Below are positions 8,471-17,611 of a DNA stretch of 32,426 nucleotides, piece after piece (positions within the stretch are counted from its first letter, which is position 1; every line of letters starts with the position of its first letter). Position numbers and translations under genes: made by a program. Where the stretch lies: positions 1-32,426 of the forward strand of contig NZ_FONY01000019.1 of assembly GCF_900113045.1 (NCBI RefSeq), given 5' to 3'. Under the pieces are notes generated by a model that had not been told where the DNA came from, did not search any database, and was given only the letters and a program-made list of their open reading frames with translations. Source of the stretch: Thermoflexibacter ruber (lineage in GTDB: Bacteria; Bacteroidota; Bacteroidia; Cytophagales; Thermoflexibacteraceae).

Positions 8471-9129
8471 TGCTCCTTAGAATAATCATATTTCTTTTTT
8501 TTGCCACTTTTAGAGAACTTGTACCATTCTCCTACTTTTTCTCCATTTTTAAAATAACCTTCGTAAGTAATTCTGCCTTTGTCATCAAAAAACTGCCACA
8601 GTCCTTCCTCTTTGTTGTCTTTGTATTGCCCTTTTTGAATAAGTACCCCATTTTCATTATAAATCTCCCATTCTCCATGAGGCAACCCTTCTGTGTATGT
8701 ACCTTTTTGTTTCAAAGTACCATTTTCGTTGTAGTGAATCCACACTCCTTCGTACATGCCATTTTTGAAAATACCCTTTTTTTTGACTTCTCCGTTAGGA
8801 TAGTAATGAAAGGTCGAGTCTTCTTGTACGCCATTCTTCCAATTCTCAGCACGTTCCAATACCCCATTGGTATCGTAGTACTTGCAAAGCCCATCTAAGA
8901 GGTCGTTAGTGTATCTCTGAAAAGCACTAATAGTACCGTTAGGGTAGTAGTAATACCAGTAATTTTGCTTCTTTCCATTGATGCGTTCTCCTTCTGCTTT
9001 TAGATTTCCATTGCTATAGTATTCTCTCTCCCGATTATTGTCATTGAGAGGGGCATCGTCATTGCGGTTCTGAGCATATAAGCCGTTGTATATACTCATT
9101 AGTAAACCTATTATTATTATCTTTCTCAT
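8467..9129 (-). CDS. Secreted MORN-variant (YwqK-like) repeat protein
   Basis: 220 aa. The signal peptide MRKIIIIGLLMSIYNGLYA ends before QNRND. The rest is about eight tandem units of 22-25 residues of the MORN_2 type, each with a core like YYPNGxxKxxGxYKNGxxxG (for example YYPNGEVKKKGIFKNGMYEG and IYNENGVLIQKGQYKDNKEEG). Such repeats build an elongated beta-sheet. Database names often say 'YwqK-family antitoxin', but that label comes from one distant example. Here a secreted scaffold protein is more likely, as there is no toxin gene nearby. It converges on the DUF5916 gene and shares the hairpin at 8446-8470, which overlaps its stop codon. Confidence 0.85.
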   Translation of the reverse strand: MRKIIIIGLLMSIYNGLYAQNRNDDAPLNDNNREREYYSNGNLKAEGERINGKKQNYWYYYYPNGTISAFQRYTNDLLDGLCKYYDTNGVLERAENWKNGVQEDSTFHYYPNGEVKKKGIFKNGMYEGVWIHYNENGTLKQKGTYTEGLPHGEWEIYNENGVLIQKGQYKDNKEEGLWQFFDDKGRITYEGYFKNGEKVGEWYKFSKSGKKKKYDYSKEQ

Positions 9130-9378
9130 AGTATTTATTGTTTGAATTAGCCGAGTATTGAGGTCAAAATTTATTGTAAAACTACATTTTTTTTACGATT
9201 AATTTCCTCATAAAATACCTAATGTTACAGGTTATCTATTACCTTTTTTATTACAAGCTTTGTACTAAAAATAGATACAGGACAAAATTTTAACTAATTA
9301 TAAAAAGATTTTTGGTTTCACTATTTTATTCTTTTTCCTAACTTGCCGACAGCTTTTAATCAAAAAATCTATTTGAAA

Positions 9379-11277
9379 ATGAAGAAACTTTTACTTTTTT
9401 TATTCATTACTTGGGCTTTTGTCCATACACTTTCTGCCCAAAGTGTACTCAGTATTCGTCAACAAGACTCTCTTTTTGTAAGAGAAAACTATCAGAAGTA
9501 TGAGTACCAGATTCCGATGCGTGATGGCATTAAACTATTTACTACGGTCTATGTCCCTAAAGATGCTTCCGATAGCAAAAAGTACCCTATCCTGATGCAA
9601 CGCACTTGCTACAGCGTAGAACCGTATGGCATAGACAAATATGAACTGACTCTGGGACCTTCGCGTTATGCGATGAGGGAAAAGTATATCTTTGTCTATC
9701 AAGATGTAAGGGGGCGTTGGATGTCTGAGGGGACTTGGACAAATATGACTCCCCATTTGCCAAACAAGAAGGCTAAAACAGAAGTAGATGAAGCATCTGA
9801 TACTTATGACACGATAGAGTGGTTGCTCAAAAATGTGAAATATAACAATGGAAGAGTAGGACAATGGGGTATTTCTTATCCTGGATTTTACACCATCGCA
9901 AGTGCTTTGGCACAGCACCCAGCCCTCAAGGCTTCCTCGCCTCAAGCCCCTATTGCGGACTTCTTTTTTGATGACTTTCACCACAACGGAGTGTTTACTT
10001 TGGGTTATTTCTTGACCTTTCCCGTCTTTGGCGTGCAACACCCTCAGCCTACCCCACAGGCTTGGTACACCAATGATTTTCCTAAATCACCTACACCTGA
10101 CGGCTTTGAGTTTTACAAACGCTTAGGCTCGTTGAAAAATGGAGATAAATACTATCCTAATAACTTCTTTTGGAAAGAAATAGTAGAACACCCCAACTAC
10201 GACGAATTTTGGCAAAAACGCAATATCCTTCCGCATTTAAAAAATGTGAAACACGCCATGATGACCGTAGGAGGCTGGTTTGATGCAGAAGACCTCTACG
10301 GACCCTTGAACATCTATAAAACTTTGGAGAAAAATAATCCGAACACTTACAATACCGTAGTTATGGGTCCTTTTGGGCATGGGGACTGGGCGAGAGAGCA
10401 GGGAAGGCACTATCACAACCAGATTTACTTCGGAGATAGCATTTCTACTTTTTACCAAAAAGAAATTGAGTTAAAGTTTTTTAATCATTTCCTTAAAGGC
10501 GCAGGCGATGGGAAAACGGGCTTACCAGAGGCTTATCTCTTTGATACAGGGAAAAAGCAATGGCGTACTTTTAGCGAGTACCCAGTAAAAAATTCCAGAA
10601 AAGCCAACTTATATTTCCATGAGAAAGAAAAATTGAGTTTTTCTGCGCCTACTCAGACTACTTCCTTTTCAGAGTTTATCAGCGACCCTAACAAACCTGT
10701 GCCTTCTTCTGAGAATTTGAGAGCCATGCTAAACTTCACGCCAAGAGCTTATATGAGCGAAGACCAACGATTTGCCAGCAAAAGACCAGACGTTTTAGTA
10801 TTTGAAACAGATGTACTCACCGAAGACATTACCTTAGGAGGAGAAATTACCGTGAATTTGAATTTTAGCACTACGGGAACTGATGCTGACTGGATAGTAA
10901 AACTGATAGATGTCTATGCAGATGATACGCCAAGAGATGAAGTGAAGAATATAGACTTAGGAGGCTACCAGCAGATGGTGCGAAGTGAGATTATGCGTAG
11001 TCGTTTCCGCAATAGTTTTGAGAAGCCTGAGCCGCTTGTAGCTAACCAAGTTACCTCGCTCAAATTTCGTTTGCAAGATGTGCTACATACGTTTAAAAAA
11101 GGACATAAAATCATGGTGCAAGTGCAAAGTACATGGTTTCCACTTTTTGACCGCAATCCACAAAAATATGTGGATAATATTTATAGAGCAGAAGAAAGCG
11201 ACTTTATCAAAGCTACACATAGAGTTTATCACTCTGCCTCACAGCCAAGCTATCTGAGTGTGGAGATTTTAGATTAG
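9379..11277 (+). CDS. Secreted CocE/NonD-family serine hydrolase, alpha-amino-acid ester hydrolase type
   Basis: 632 aa from ATG 9379. This start gives the signal peptide MKKLLLFLFITWAFVHTLSA and cleavage before QSVLS; the frame is open 12 codons further up. The alpha/beta-hydrolase domain has the nucleophile Ser166 in GQWGISYPG, an Asp302 in GGWFDAEDLYGP and His334 in GPFGHGDWA. The WFDAED and GHG motifs and the 32-residue Asp-His spacing match alpha-amino-acid ester hydrolases better than cocaine esterase or PepX. The C-terminal third (about 440-632) is the PepX_C jelly-roll domain. Family members hydrolyse or acyl-transfer amino-acid esters, amides or beta-lactam side chains. The natural substrate here is unknown; a periplasmic or secreted site is inferred from the signal peptide. 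Stand-alone gene. Confidence 0.88.
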   Translation: MKKLLLFLFITWAFVHTLSAQSVLSIRQQDSLFVRENYQKYEYQIPMRDGIKLFTTVYVPKDASDSKKYPILMQRTCYSVEPYGIDKYELTLGPSRYAMREKYIFVYQDVRGRWMSEGTWTNMTPHLPNKKAKTEVDEASDTYDTIEWLLKNVKYNNGRVGQWGISYPGFYTIASALAQHPALKASSPQAPIADFFFDDFHHNGVFTLGYFLTFPVFGVQHPQPTPQAWYTNDFPKSPTPDGFEFYKRLGSLKNGDKYYPNNFFWKEIVEHPNYDEFWQKRNILPHLKNVKHAMMTVGGWFDAEDLYGPLNIYKTLEKNNPNTYNTVVMGPFGHGDWAREQGRHYHNQIYFGDSISTFYQKEIELKFFNHFLKGAGDGKTGLPEAYLFDTGKKQWRTFSEYPVKNSRKANLYFHEKEKLSFSAPTQTTSFSEFISDPNKPVPSSENLRAMLNFTPRAYMSEDQRFASKRPDVLVFETDVLTEDITLGGEITVNLNFSTTGTDADWIVKLIDVYADDTPRDEVKNIDLGGYQQMVRSEIMRSRFRNSFEKPEPLVANQVTSLKFRLQDVLHTFKKGHKIMVQVQSTWFPLFDRNPQKYVDNIYRAEESDFIKATHRVYHSASQPSYLSVEILD

Positions 11278-11320
11278 GTCGAAAGTGTGCCTTAGATATA
11301 GTAAAATATTCTTATTGTAG

Positions 11321-11383
11321 GTCTGACTTTCTAAGCCACAGTGGAACTGCCACAGTGGAACTGCCACAGTGGAACAGTCAGAC
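11321..11383. repeat. 14-bp tandem repeat inside an inverted repeat
   Basis: Period-14 unit GCCACAGTGGAACT starts at 11336, 11350 and 11364 (about 2.9 copies, without mismatch until the last bases). Each unit contains the near-palindrome CCACAGTGG. The block is bracketed by GTCTGAC (11321-11327) and GTCAGAC (11377-11383), exact reverse complements, so the whole region can fold. It lies between the hydrolase and ArfB genes. Confidence 0.85.
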
Positions 11384-11448
11384 AACTTCTTCGTTTCATT
11401 GTGGTTTGGAAAAAATTAGGAACTAAGCTCAAAGAACACTTATTTTGC

Positions 11449-11886
11449 ATGAGCGATTTGATAAAAAATAATGTACTGATAAACAGGGACTTCTATGAGG
11501 AGTTGGAGTTTCAGACGGCTCGGAGTAGTGGAGCGGGTGGTCAGCACGTCAATAAGACTGAAACCAAAGTAGAGTTACGCTTCCATATACAAGGCTCTAA
11601 TTTGCTAACAGAGGAGGAGAAAAACCTTATTTTTAACAAAGCAAGTACTTATATCAATGGTGAAGGAGTATTGGTACTATCTTCCCAGAAAACACGTAGC
11701 CAAATAAGTAATAAAGAGGACGTAATAAAAAAATTTTATACACTTTTGACCAAATGTCTGACAATTCCTAAAAAACGCAAACCAAGCCAAGTACCCCCAC
11801 AAGCTAAGGCAGAACGACTGAAAAGCAAAAAGGTCAATGCACAAAAGAAAGCCAATCGCAAATATGATTTTAGAACAGAGGATTAG
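11449..11886 (+). CDS. arfB: Alternative ribosome-rescue factor ArfB (peptidyl-tRNA hydrolase)
   Basis: 145 aa from ATG 11449. The frame is open further up, but through the tandem repeat, and MSDLIKN gives the standard length (about 140). The catalytic GGQ motif is at residues 30-32 in the block ARSSGAGGQHVNKTETKVEL, which is the release-factor domain. A Lys/Arg-rich C-terminal tail (KSKKVNAQKKANRKYDF) follows, which in ArfB threads into the empty mRNA channel. The codon-recognition domains of RF1/RF2 are absent. The enzyme hydrolyses peptidyl-tRNA on ribosomes stalled without a stop codon. It lies 171 bp after the hydrolase and 61 bp before the next gene. Confidence 0.92.
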   Translation: MSDLIKNNVLINRDFYEELEFQTARSSGAGGQHVNKTETKVELRFHIQGSNLLTEEEKNLIFNKASTYINGEGVLVLSSQKTRSQISNKEDVIKKFYTLLTKCLTIPKKRKPSQVPPQAKAERLKSKKVNAQKKANRKYDFRTED

Positions 11887-11947
11887 AAACAAAATTTTGG
11901 AATTGCAGGATAAAATATAGATTTTTGAAGCGAGAAATTAGACTTAG

Positions 11948-12877
11948 ATGTTGATGACAATGCAAACAACTAATACCGTGCTAATGGTGCGACCTGTTCG
12001 CTTTACCTACAATGCACAAACAGCCTTGACCAATACTTTTCAAAACAACGCAAGTGCAGATGCCGAGCAAACACAAAATTTGGCTTTAGCTGAGTTTGAC
12101 GGATTTGTCAAAATTTTGAAAGATAATGGAGTAGAAGTTATCCAAGTTTTTGATACTCCCGAACCGCATAAGCCCGATTCTATTTTTCCCAATAACTGGG
12201 TAAGTTTTCATGCAGATGGAACTGTGGTTCTATATCCTATGCTTACAGAAAATCGCCGTTGGGAACGCAGAAGAAGTATTTTGGAACTCATCAGTACGGG
12301 GTTTCAAATCAACAATGAAATAGACTTATCGCACTACGAGGCAGAAAATAAGTTTTTAGAAGGAACGGGAAGCATGATATTGGACAGGGAAAATAAGATT
12401 TGCTATGCCTGCCTATCGCCACGTACCCATACAGAAGTGCTAAAAGATTTTGCACAAAAATTAGGCTATCGGACAGTAACTTTCACTTCCTTAGATGCCA
12501 ATGGTAAAGAAGTGTATCATACCAACGTAATGATGTGTGTAGCCAAGAAATATGTAGTGATTTGTTTAGAATCTATTAAAGATGAAAAAGAGTGTGAAAA
12601 CGTGATTTTTACTATTCATCAATCAGGAAAAGAAATCGTGCCTATTTCTCTTGCTCAAATGAATCAGTTTGCTGGAAATATGCTTGAACTGCACAACGCA
12701 CAAGGCGAAAGCCTCTTAGTGATGTCAGAGCAAGCCTACAAATCGCTTAACCAAAAGCAGATTGAGCAAATTCAGCAGTATTCTAAGATAGTGTATGCAC
12801 CTCTTTATACCATAGAAACCAATGGGGGAGGAAGTGCGCGTTGTATGTTAGCCGAAGTACATTTGCCAAAGAAATAA
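11948..12877 (+). CDS. ctlX: Citrulline hydrolase CtlX-type, arginine-deiminase-related protein
   Basis: 309 aa, a member of the guanidino-group-modifying (pentein) superfamily. It opens with [12 protein letters not shown], has [22 protein letters not shown] at about 76-97 (substrate-binding Asn/Asp), the catalytic His191 in YHTNVMM and the catalytic Cys299 in [11 protein letters not shown] near the end. These features match the CtlX group, described as hydrolysing citrulline to ornithine, CO2 and ammonia. Dimethylarginine or arginine as substrate cannot be excluded from sequence. Several in-frame starts lie close together (ATG 11948, TTG 11951, ATG 11954); I chose the first. It lies 25 bp before fumC, so both may be co-transcribed. 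Confidence 0.85.
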   Translation: MLMTMQTTNTVLMVRPVRFTYNAQTALTNTFQNNASADAEQTQNLALAEFDGFVKILKDNGVEVIQVFDTPEPHKPDSIFPNNWVSFHADGTVVLYPMLTENRRWERRRSILELISTGFQINNEIDLSHYEAENKFLEGTGSMILDRENKICYACLSPRTHTEVLKDFAQKLGYRTVTFTSLDANGKEVYHTNVMMCVAKKYVVICLESIKDEKECENVIFTIHQSGKEIVPISLAQMNQFAGNMLELHNAQGESLLVMSEQAYKSLNQKQIEQIQQYSKIVYAPLYTIETNGGGSARCMLAEVHLPKK

Positions 12878-12902
12878 TCTATTTACAAAACTACAATACT
12901 TT

Positions 12903-14297
12903 ATGGAATACAGAATAGAAAAAGATACCATGGGCGAGGTCAAAGTTCCCGCCGACAGATATTGGGGAGCGCAAACCCAACGCTCCTTAGAAAACTTTAC
13001 GATTGGGGGACACAAAATGCCAATAGAGGTTATTCGTGCTTTTGCCATTTTGAAAAAAGCGGCAGCATTAGCAAACCATGAATTAGGAGTACTGCCTGCG
13101 GATAAGAAAGACATAATTGCCCAAGTCTGCGATGAGATTTTGGCAGGAAAGTTAGATGAGGAGTTCCCGCTGGTAGTTTGGCAGACCGGTTCAGGTACGC
13201 AGTCTAACATGAACCTAAACGAGGTCATTGCCTATCGTGCCCATGTCCTGCTGGGAGGCTCGCTATTGGACGAAAAGAAAAAACTTAATCCCAATGATGA
13301 CGTAAACAAGTCGCAGTCCTCTAACGATACCTTCCCAACTGCTATGCACATTGCGGCTTACTCTTTTGTAGTAGAGCAGATGCTCCCCAAGGTAAAAGCA
13401 CTCCGCAATACCTTAGACCAAAAATCAAAAGCCTTCAAAGACGTTATCAAGATAGGTCGTACTCACCTAATGGACGCTACTCCCCTGACCTTAGGTATGG
13501 AGTTCTCAGGCTATGTAGCCCAAATAGACTATGGCATCAAAGCCATAGAAAATGCTCTTGACCATGTATTAGAGTTGGCATTAGGCGGGACGGCAGTAGG
13601 TACAGGACTCAATACACCCAAAGGATATGATGTATTGGTAGCTAAAAAAATTGCAGAACTTACAGGACACCCCTTCCGAACCGCTCCTAACAAATTTGAG
13701 GCATTAGCAAGCCACGATGCTTTGGTAGGGCTTTCTGGTGCTTTCAAGCAGTTGGCAGTCAGCCTGATGAAAATTGCTAATGACATTCGCCTGTTAGCCT
13801 CCGGACCTCGCTCAGGCATAGGAGAAATTTTGATTCCTGAAAATGAGCCGGGTTCTTCTATTATGCCGGGCAAGGTGAACCCTACACAGTGTGAGGCTTT
13901 GACTATGGTCTGCGCCCAAGTAGTAGGCAATGATGCCGCAGTAGCCATTGGAGGCATGAATGGGCATTTTGAATTGAATGTGTTTAAACCTGTCATCATT
14001 TTCAATATTCTTATGTCTGCTCGTTTATTAGGAGATGCTTGCGATAGCTTTGATAAGCACTGTGCAGTAGGGATAGAACCCAACTACCCTTTGCTAAAAA
14101 GACACTTGGAAAATTCTTTGATGCTGGTAACTTCTTTGAATCCACACATTGGCTATTACAAAGCGGCAGAGATTGCTAAGAAAGCCCACAAAGAAGGAAC
14201 ATCGCTTCGAGAAGCCGCTTTGGCACTTGGCTATCTTACCAATGAGCAGTTTGATGAATGGGTAAGACCAGAGGAAATGATAGGAAGTTTGAAGTAA
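12903..14297 (+). CDS. fumC: Class II fumarate hydratase
   Basis: 464 aa, full length for FumC. It interconverts fumarate and malate in the TCA cycle without an iron-sulfur cluster. The start [18 protein letters not shown] is canonical. The substrate motif [12 protein letters not shown], His188 in [14 protein letters not shown] and the catalytic loop [11 protein letters not shown] with Ser318/Ser319 all fall at the same numbers as in the E. coli enzyme. The C-terminal domain is complete. Codon use is more GC-rich than in the glycan locus that follows, which fits a core gene. A possible terminator follows at 14357-14395. Confidence 0.97.
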   Translation: MEYRIEKDTMGEVKVPADRYWGAQTQRSLENFTIGGHKMPIEVIRAFAILKKAAALANHELGVLPADKKDIIAQVCDEILAGKLDEEFPLVVWQTGSGTQSNMNLNEVIAYRAHVLLGGSLLDEKKKLNPNDDVNKSQSSNDTFPTAMHIAAYSFVVEQMLPKVKALRNTLDQKSKAFKDVIKIGRTHLMDATPLTLGMEFSGYVAQIDYGIKAIENALDHVLELALGGTAVGTGLNTPKGYDVLVAKKIAELTGHPFRTAPNKFEALASHDALVGLSGAFKQLAVSLMKIANDIRLLASGPRSGIGEILIPENEPGSSIMPGKVNPTQCEALTMVCAQVVGNDAAVAIGGMNGHFELNVFKPVIIFNILMSARLLGDACDSFDKHCAVGIEPNYPLLKRHLENSLMLVTSLNPHIGYYKAAEIAKKAHKEGTSLREAALALGYLTNEQFDEWVRPEEMIGSLK

Positions 14298-14356
14298 AGT
14301 TTTAATTACTTGACCAAGAATTATTATTATTTCATATTGTTTTAGAGAAAGTTGCA

Positions 14357-14395
14357 AAAAGGCATTTCAGGAGTTAGATTTCTTTTATGCCTTTT
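14357..14395 (+). terminator. Possible terminator after fumC
   Basis: AAAAGGCAT (14357-14365) pairs with ATGCCTTTT (14387-14395), a 9-bp stem with a 21-nt loop, followed by the T-rich ATGCTCTTTT. The loop is large, so activity is uncertain. The position, 60 bp after the fumC stop, is right. Confidence 0.5.
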
Positions 14396-14425
14396 ATGCT
14401 CTTTTGGCAAAAATTTTGATACCGC

Positions 14426-14460
14426 ATAACTGATAACTTATAATTCATAACCCATAACTC
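14426..14460 (+). repeat. Five imperfect heptamer repeats before the glycan locus
   Basis: A 7-bp unit, roughly ATAAYYN, starts at 14426, 14433, 14440, 14447 and 14454 in exact register. The copies differ only in the last three bases. The array ends 6 bp before the GTG start of the ABC ATPase gene and so overlaps its ribosome-binding region. Confidence 0.85.
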
Positions 14461-14466
14461 CCCAAA

Positions 14467-15765
14467 GTGTCAGACGTAGTTCTCAAAGTAGAAAACTTAT
14501 ATAAAAGATACCGACTTGGTACAGTCGACAGGCAAGCCTTCAAAGAGGACGTAGCCAGCTGGTGGGCAAAGCTAAGAGGTAAACCTGACCCTTACGAGCA
14601 GTATATCACCAGCAATGAACTTGCCAATATCAAAGACAGCGAGAGCATGAAACATCTCAAAGCTCGCTATGTATGGGCTTTGCAAGACATCAACTTTGAA
14701 GTAAAGCGAGGAGAAATCGTAGGTATTATTGGGAAAAACGGAGCGGGGAAATCTACCCTGCTCAAAATACTTTCTAAAACCACCACCCCTACCAAAGGAC
14801 AGGTCAAAGTCAAAGGGCGTATCGCCAGTCTCTTAGAGGTAGGTACAGGCTTTCACGGGGAACTGACAGGAAGGGAAAATATCTACCTGAATGGGGCTAT
14901 CTTAGGCATGACTCGCCACGAAATCACGCGACACTTAGACGAAATCATAGACTTTGCAGGTGTAGAAGCATACATAGATACTCCCGTAAAACGTTACAGC
15001 AGTGGAATGTACGTCCGCCTTGCCTTTGCAGTAGGGGCACATTTACTATCTGACATCTTGATAGTAGATGAAGTACTTGCCGTAGGCGATGCAGAGTTCC
15101 AAAAAAAGTGTATTGGCAAGATGAAGGATGTAAGTACGGGAGAGGGCAAGACGGTGCTGTTTGTGAGCCATAATATGGTAAGCGTCAATAGCCTTTGCTC
15201 AACAGGGATTTATTTAAGAAATGGTAAGATAGAATTCATTGGAAATGTAAGGGCGGCTATAAATAAGTATTTGTCTAATGAAAATGCTAATGTAACTATC
15301 CGAGAGTGGAACACTTACTTAGGAGACGATGAGGCAAGATTAATCTCCGCAAAACTTATAGATGAAAATTACAATCATATAACGGTTGTAGATATTTCTC
15401 AAAAATTTGGCATTGAGTATGAATACGAAGTAGTAAAGAACGGCGCAGAAAAAATACCTAACATTCATTTGTATAATTCTAAAGGTGAATGCGTTTTTGT
15501 TTCAGGTGAAAAATCATCTAAGAACTTGACTCATAAAGGAAGATACAAAACTATTCTCTGGATTCCCTCTCACTTACTTAACGACGGCACTTATATCGCA
15601 GGAATAGCTTTATCAACAATGATTCCTTTAAAAGTCCACTTTTTTGATAAAGAGGCTATTGTTTTTAATGTGATAGAAAATGTTAATGGGCGAGATAATT
15701 TATATAATCAAGCTATTCCCGGAGTGATTCGCCCTAAATTAGAGTGGCAAACTCAAATTATATGA
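14467..15765 (+). CDS. Wzt-type polysaccharide-export ABC ATPase with C-terminal glycan-binding domain
   Basis: 432 aa, GTG start giving MSDVVLKVENLYKRYRLG. ATPase domain: Walker A GKNGAGKST within residues 86-97, the signature YSSGM at 177-181 (typical of Wzt/TagH, replacing LSGGQ), Walker B with D201 in IVDEVLAVGD, and the H-loop in FVSHNM. A Bacteroidota-type insert (about 24-75) precedes Walker A. Residues from about 265 form a beta-rich C-terminal domain like that of Wzt, which in E. coli O8/O9a binds the chemically capped, non-reducing end of the glycan. It powers export of an O-antigen or similar glycan across the inner membrane. Its permease partner (Wzm type) is not in the window. 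Its stop overlaps rfbF by 4 bp (ATGA), which suggests translational coupling. Confidence 0.92.
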   Translation: MSDVVLKVENLYKRYRLGTVDRQAFKEDVASWWAKLRGKPDPYEQYITSNELANIKDSESMKHLKARYVWALQDINFEVKRGEIVGIIGKNGAGKSTLLKILSKTTTPTKGQVKVKGRIASLLEVGTGFHGELTGRENIYLNGAILGMTRHEITRHLDEIIDFAGVEAYIDTPVKRYSSGMYVRLAFAVGAHLLSDILIVDEVLAVGDAEFQKKCIGKMKDVSTGEGKTVLFVSHNMVSVNSLCSTGIYLRNGKIEFIGNVRAAINKYLSNENANVTIREWNTYLGDDEARLISAKLIDENYNHITVVDISQKFGIEYEYEVVKNGAEKIPNIHLYNSKGECVFVSGEKSSKNLTHKGRYKTILWIPSHLLNDGTYIAGIALSTMIPLKVHFFDKEAIVFNVIENVNGRDNLYNQAIPGVIRPKLEWQTQII

Positions 15766-16544
15766 AAGTAGTCATTTTTGCAGGCGGACTGGGAACTCGC
15801 CTAATGGAAGAAACCGAAGCTCGCCCCAAACCGATGGTAGAAATTGGGGGAAAGCCTATGCTTTGGCACATCATGAAAATATATAGCCATTTTGGGTTCA
15901 ATGACTTTGTTGTATGCTTGGGATATAAGAGTTATATGATTAAAGAGTATTTCTTTAACTATTTTTTACACAACTCCGACATTACCATAGAACTCAAAAA
16001 CAATAATGTAAAAGTCCATAAAACTGACTCCGAAGCATTTAATATTACCCTTGTAGATACAGGTCTAAATACTAAAACGGCTGGCAGACTCAAACGCATA
16101 GAGAAGTACATTCAAGATGATGATTTTATGCTAACCTACGGCGATGGCGTTTCAGATATTGACATCAATCAATTAGTAGATTTCCATCGAGAGCATAACA
16201 AAATAGCTACTGTAACCGCTATACAACCCGAAGCCCGCTTCGGAGGCATGGAATTAGATGAGAATGGAGAGGTAAAAATTTTCAAAGAAAAGCCCAAAGG
16301 CGATGGCAGATGGATTAACGGCGGTTTTTTTGTATTAAAATCAAAAGTTTTTGCGTATCTCAATCACCCTAACATTGATGAAATCATGTGGGAAGATATG
16401 CCCTTAGAAAAACTTTCGCAAGATAGAGAACTTGTAGCTTACAAATACACAGGTTTTTGGAAATGTATGGACGCTTTGCGAGATAAAATTGAATTAGAAA
16501 ATCTCTGGAATACCAATCAAGCCAAGTGGAAAGTATGGCATTAA
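15762..16544 (+). CDS. rfbF: Glucose-1-phosphate cytidylyltransferase
   Basis: 260 aa from ATG 15762. The start overlaps the preceding TGA as ATGA; a longer frame start at 15744 would lie inside the ABC gene. It makes CDP-glucose from CTP and glucose-1-phosphate. The nucleotide-binding motif FAGGLGTRLMEETEARPKPM (residues 6-25) is the RfbF version of the sugar-nucleotidyltransferase loop. Further marks are MLTYGDGVSDID, RFGGMELDENG, FKEKPKGDGRWINGGFFV and the C-terminal YTGFWKCMDALRDK. All fit RfbF/DdhA rather than the dTTP- or UTP-dependent enzymes. First committed step of CDP-deoxysugar synthesis; the next gene encodes the next step. Confidence 0.95.
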   Translation: MKVVIFAGGLGTRLMEETEARPKPMVEIGGKPMLWHIMKIYSHFGFNDFVVCLGYKSYMIKEYFFNYFLHNSDITIELKNNNVKVHKTDSEAFNITLVDTGLNTKTAGRLKRIEKYIQDDDFMLTYGDGVSDIDINQLVDFHREHNKIATVTAIQPEARFGGMELDENGEVKIFKEKPKGDGRWINGGFFVLKSKVFAYLNHPNIDEIMWEDMPLEKLSQDRELVAYKYTGFWKCMDALRDKIELENLWNTNQAKWKVWH

Positions 16545-17611
16545 AATTTTTTGGAAATATTTATCAAAATAAAAAAGTATTTGTAACGGGACATACAGGC
16601 TTCAAAGGCACTTGGCTCTGCCTATGGCTCAAAGAATTAGGAGCAGACGTGATTGGTTATTCATTGCCTCTAAACGATAAAAACCAACATTTTGAAAGTC
16701 TAAACTTGCCTATAAAAAACTACTTTCAAGACCTGAATAACTACGAAGAATTAAATAAAGCCATACAAGAAAGCCAACCCGATATTGTATTTCATTTAGC
16801 GGCTCAATCTTTGGTGCGAGAGTCTTACCGAAATCCTATCTACACCTTTCAAACCAATCTGATAGGTACGCTCAATCTTTATGAAATTTGTACTAAAATT
16901 TTCTCTATCAAGGCAATTGTTTCTATTACTACTGATAAAGTGTACCAAAACGAAGAATGGTACTGGGGATACCGAGAAATAGACCGATTGGGCGGAAACG
17001 ACCCATACAGTGCCTCCAAAGCCTGTGTAGAAATAATGACAGAATCTTTTAGAAAGTCTTTCTTAAAAGAAAACCAAATTCTTTTAGCTACTGCAAGGGC
17101 AGGAAATGTAATAGGCGGTGGCGATTGGGCAAAAGACAGATTGATACCGGATATTATGCAGGCTTATCAAAATCAAGAAGTTCTAATCATTAGAAATCCC
17201 AAGTCAGTTAGACCTTGGCAACATGTCTTAGAACCTATTGCCGCTTATCTTCTGCTCGGGCAAAGATTATTAGAAAAAAAAGATAACTTTGCCACCGCTT
17301 GGAATTTCGGACCAGATGAGAATGATGCAGTCGCTGTTGAACAAGTTTTAGGGAAAATAAATCAGTTTTTGCCCAAAATTAAAATAAAATACGAAAGTTC
17401 TCATTTGCCAGAAGCTCAAATTTTGAAATTAGATTGCAGCAAAGCAAAAACAGAATTGCGATGGAAGCCTATTTGGAACGTAGATACAGCCATTCAGAAA
17501 ACAGCAGAATGGTACAAAGAATTTGTAGAAAATGGGCATATAATTTCAAAACAACAATTATACGAATACCTCACTGACGCTCAACAACAACAAACTATTT
17601 GGCTACAATAA
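16535..17611 (+). CDS. rfbG: CDP-glucose 4,6-dehydratase
   Basis: 358 aa from ATG 16535, overlapping rfbF by 10 bp. It converts CDP-glucose to CDP-4-dehydro-6-deoxyglucose with bound NAD. Extended SDR fold: GHTGFKG at 19-25 (NAD-binding), FHLAAQSLVRESY, the catalytic Thr-Asp-Lys in TTDKVYQNEEWYWGYRE (Lys instead of the Glu of RmlB, typical of CDP-glucose dehydratases), YSASK for the Tyr/Lys pair, and ARAGNVIGGGDWAKDRLIPD. Length is normal. The stop TAA shares its last A with the ATG of the next gene (TAATG). Confidence 0.95.
   Translation: MALKFFGNIYQNKKVFVTGHTGFKGTWLCLWLKELGADVIGYSLPLNDKNQHFESLNLPIKNYFQDLNNYEELNKAIQESQPDIVFHLAAQSLVRESYRNPIYTFQTNLIGTLNLYEICTKIFSIKAIVSITTDKVYQNEEWYWGYREIDRLGGNDPYSASKACVEIMTESFRKSFLKENQILLATARAGNVIGGGDWAKDRLIPDIMQAYQNQEVLIIRNPKSVRPWQHVLEPIAAYLLLGQRLLEKKDNFATAWNFGPDENDAVAVEQVLGKINQFLPKIKIKYESSHLPEAQILKLDCSKAKTELRWKPIWNVDTAIQKTAEWYKEFVENGHIISKQQLYEYLTDAQQQQTIWLQ

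Noticed and set aside
8467-9129. Antitoxin of a toxin-antitoxin pair (YwqK name)
   Set aside because: It has a signal peptide and no toxin neighbour; MORN-type repeats alone do not indicate an antitoxin.
9535-10041. 168-aa open frame on the minus strand
   Set aside because: Shadow of the hydrolase gene, which has an intact catalytic triad in the other strand.
11341-11448. N-terminal extension of ArfB by 36 codons
   Set aside because: The extension is translated from the 14-bp tandem repeat and would make ArfB longer than the family; ATG 11449 fits.
13529-14083. 184-aa open frame on the minus strand
   Set aside because: Shadow of fumC; no recognisable domain.
14402-14412. Operator-like palindrome TTTTGGCAAAA
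   Set aside because: Five-base arms in AT-rich DNA are expected by chance; no second copy was seen nearby.
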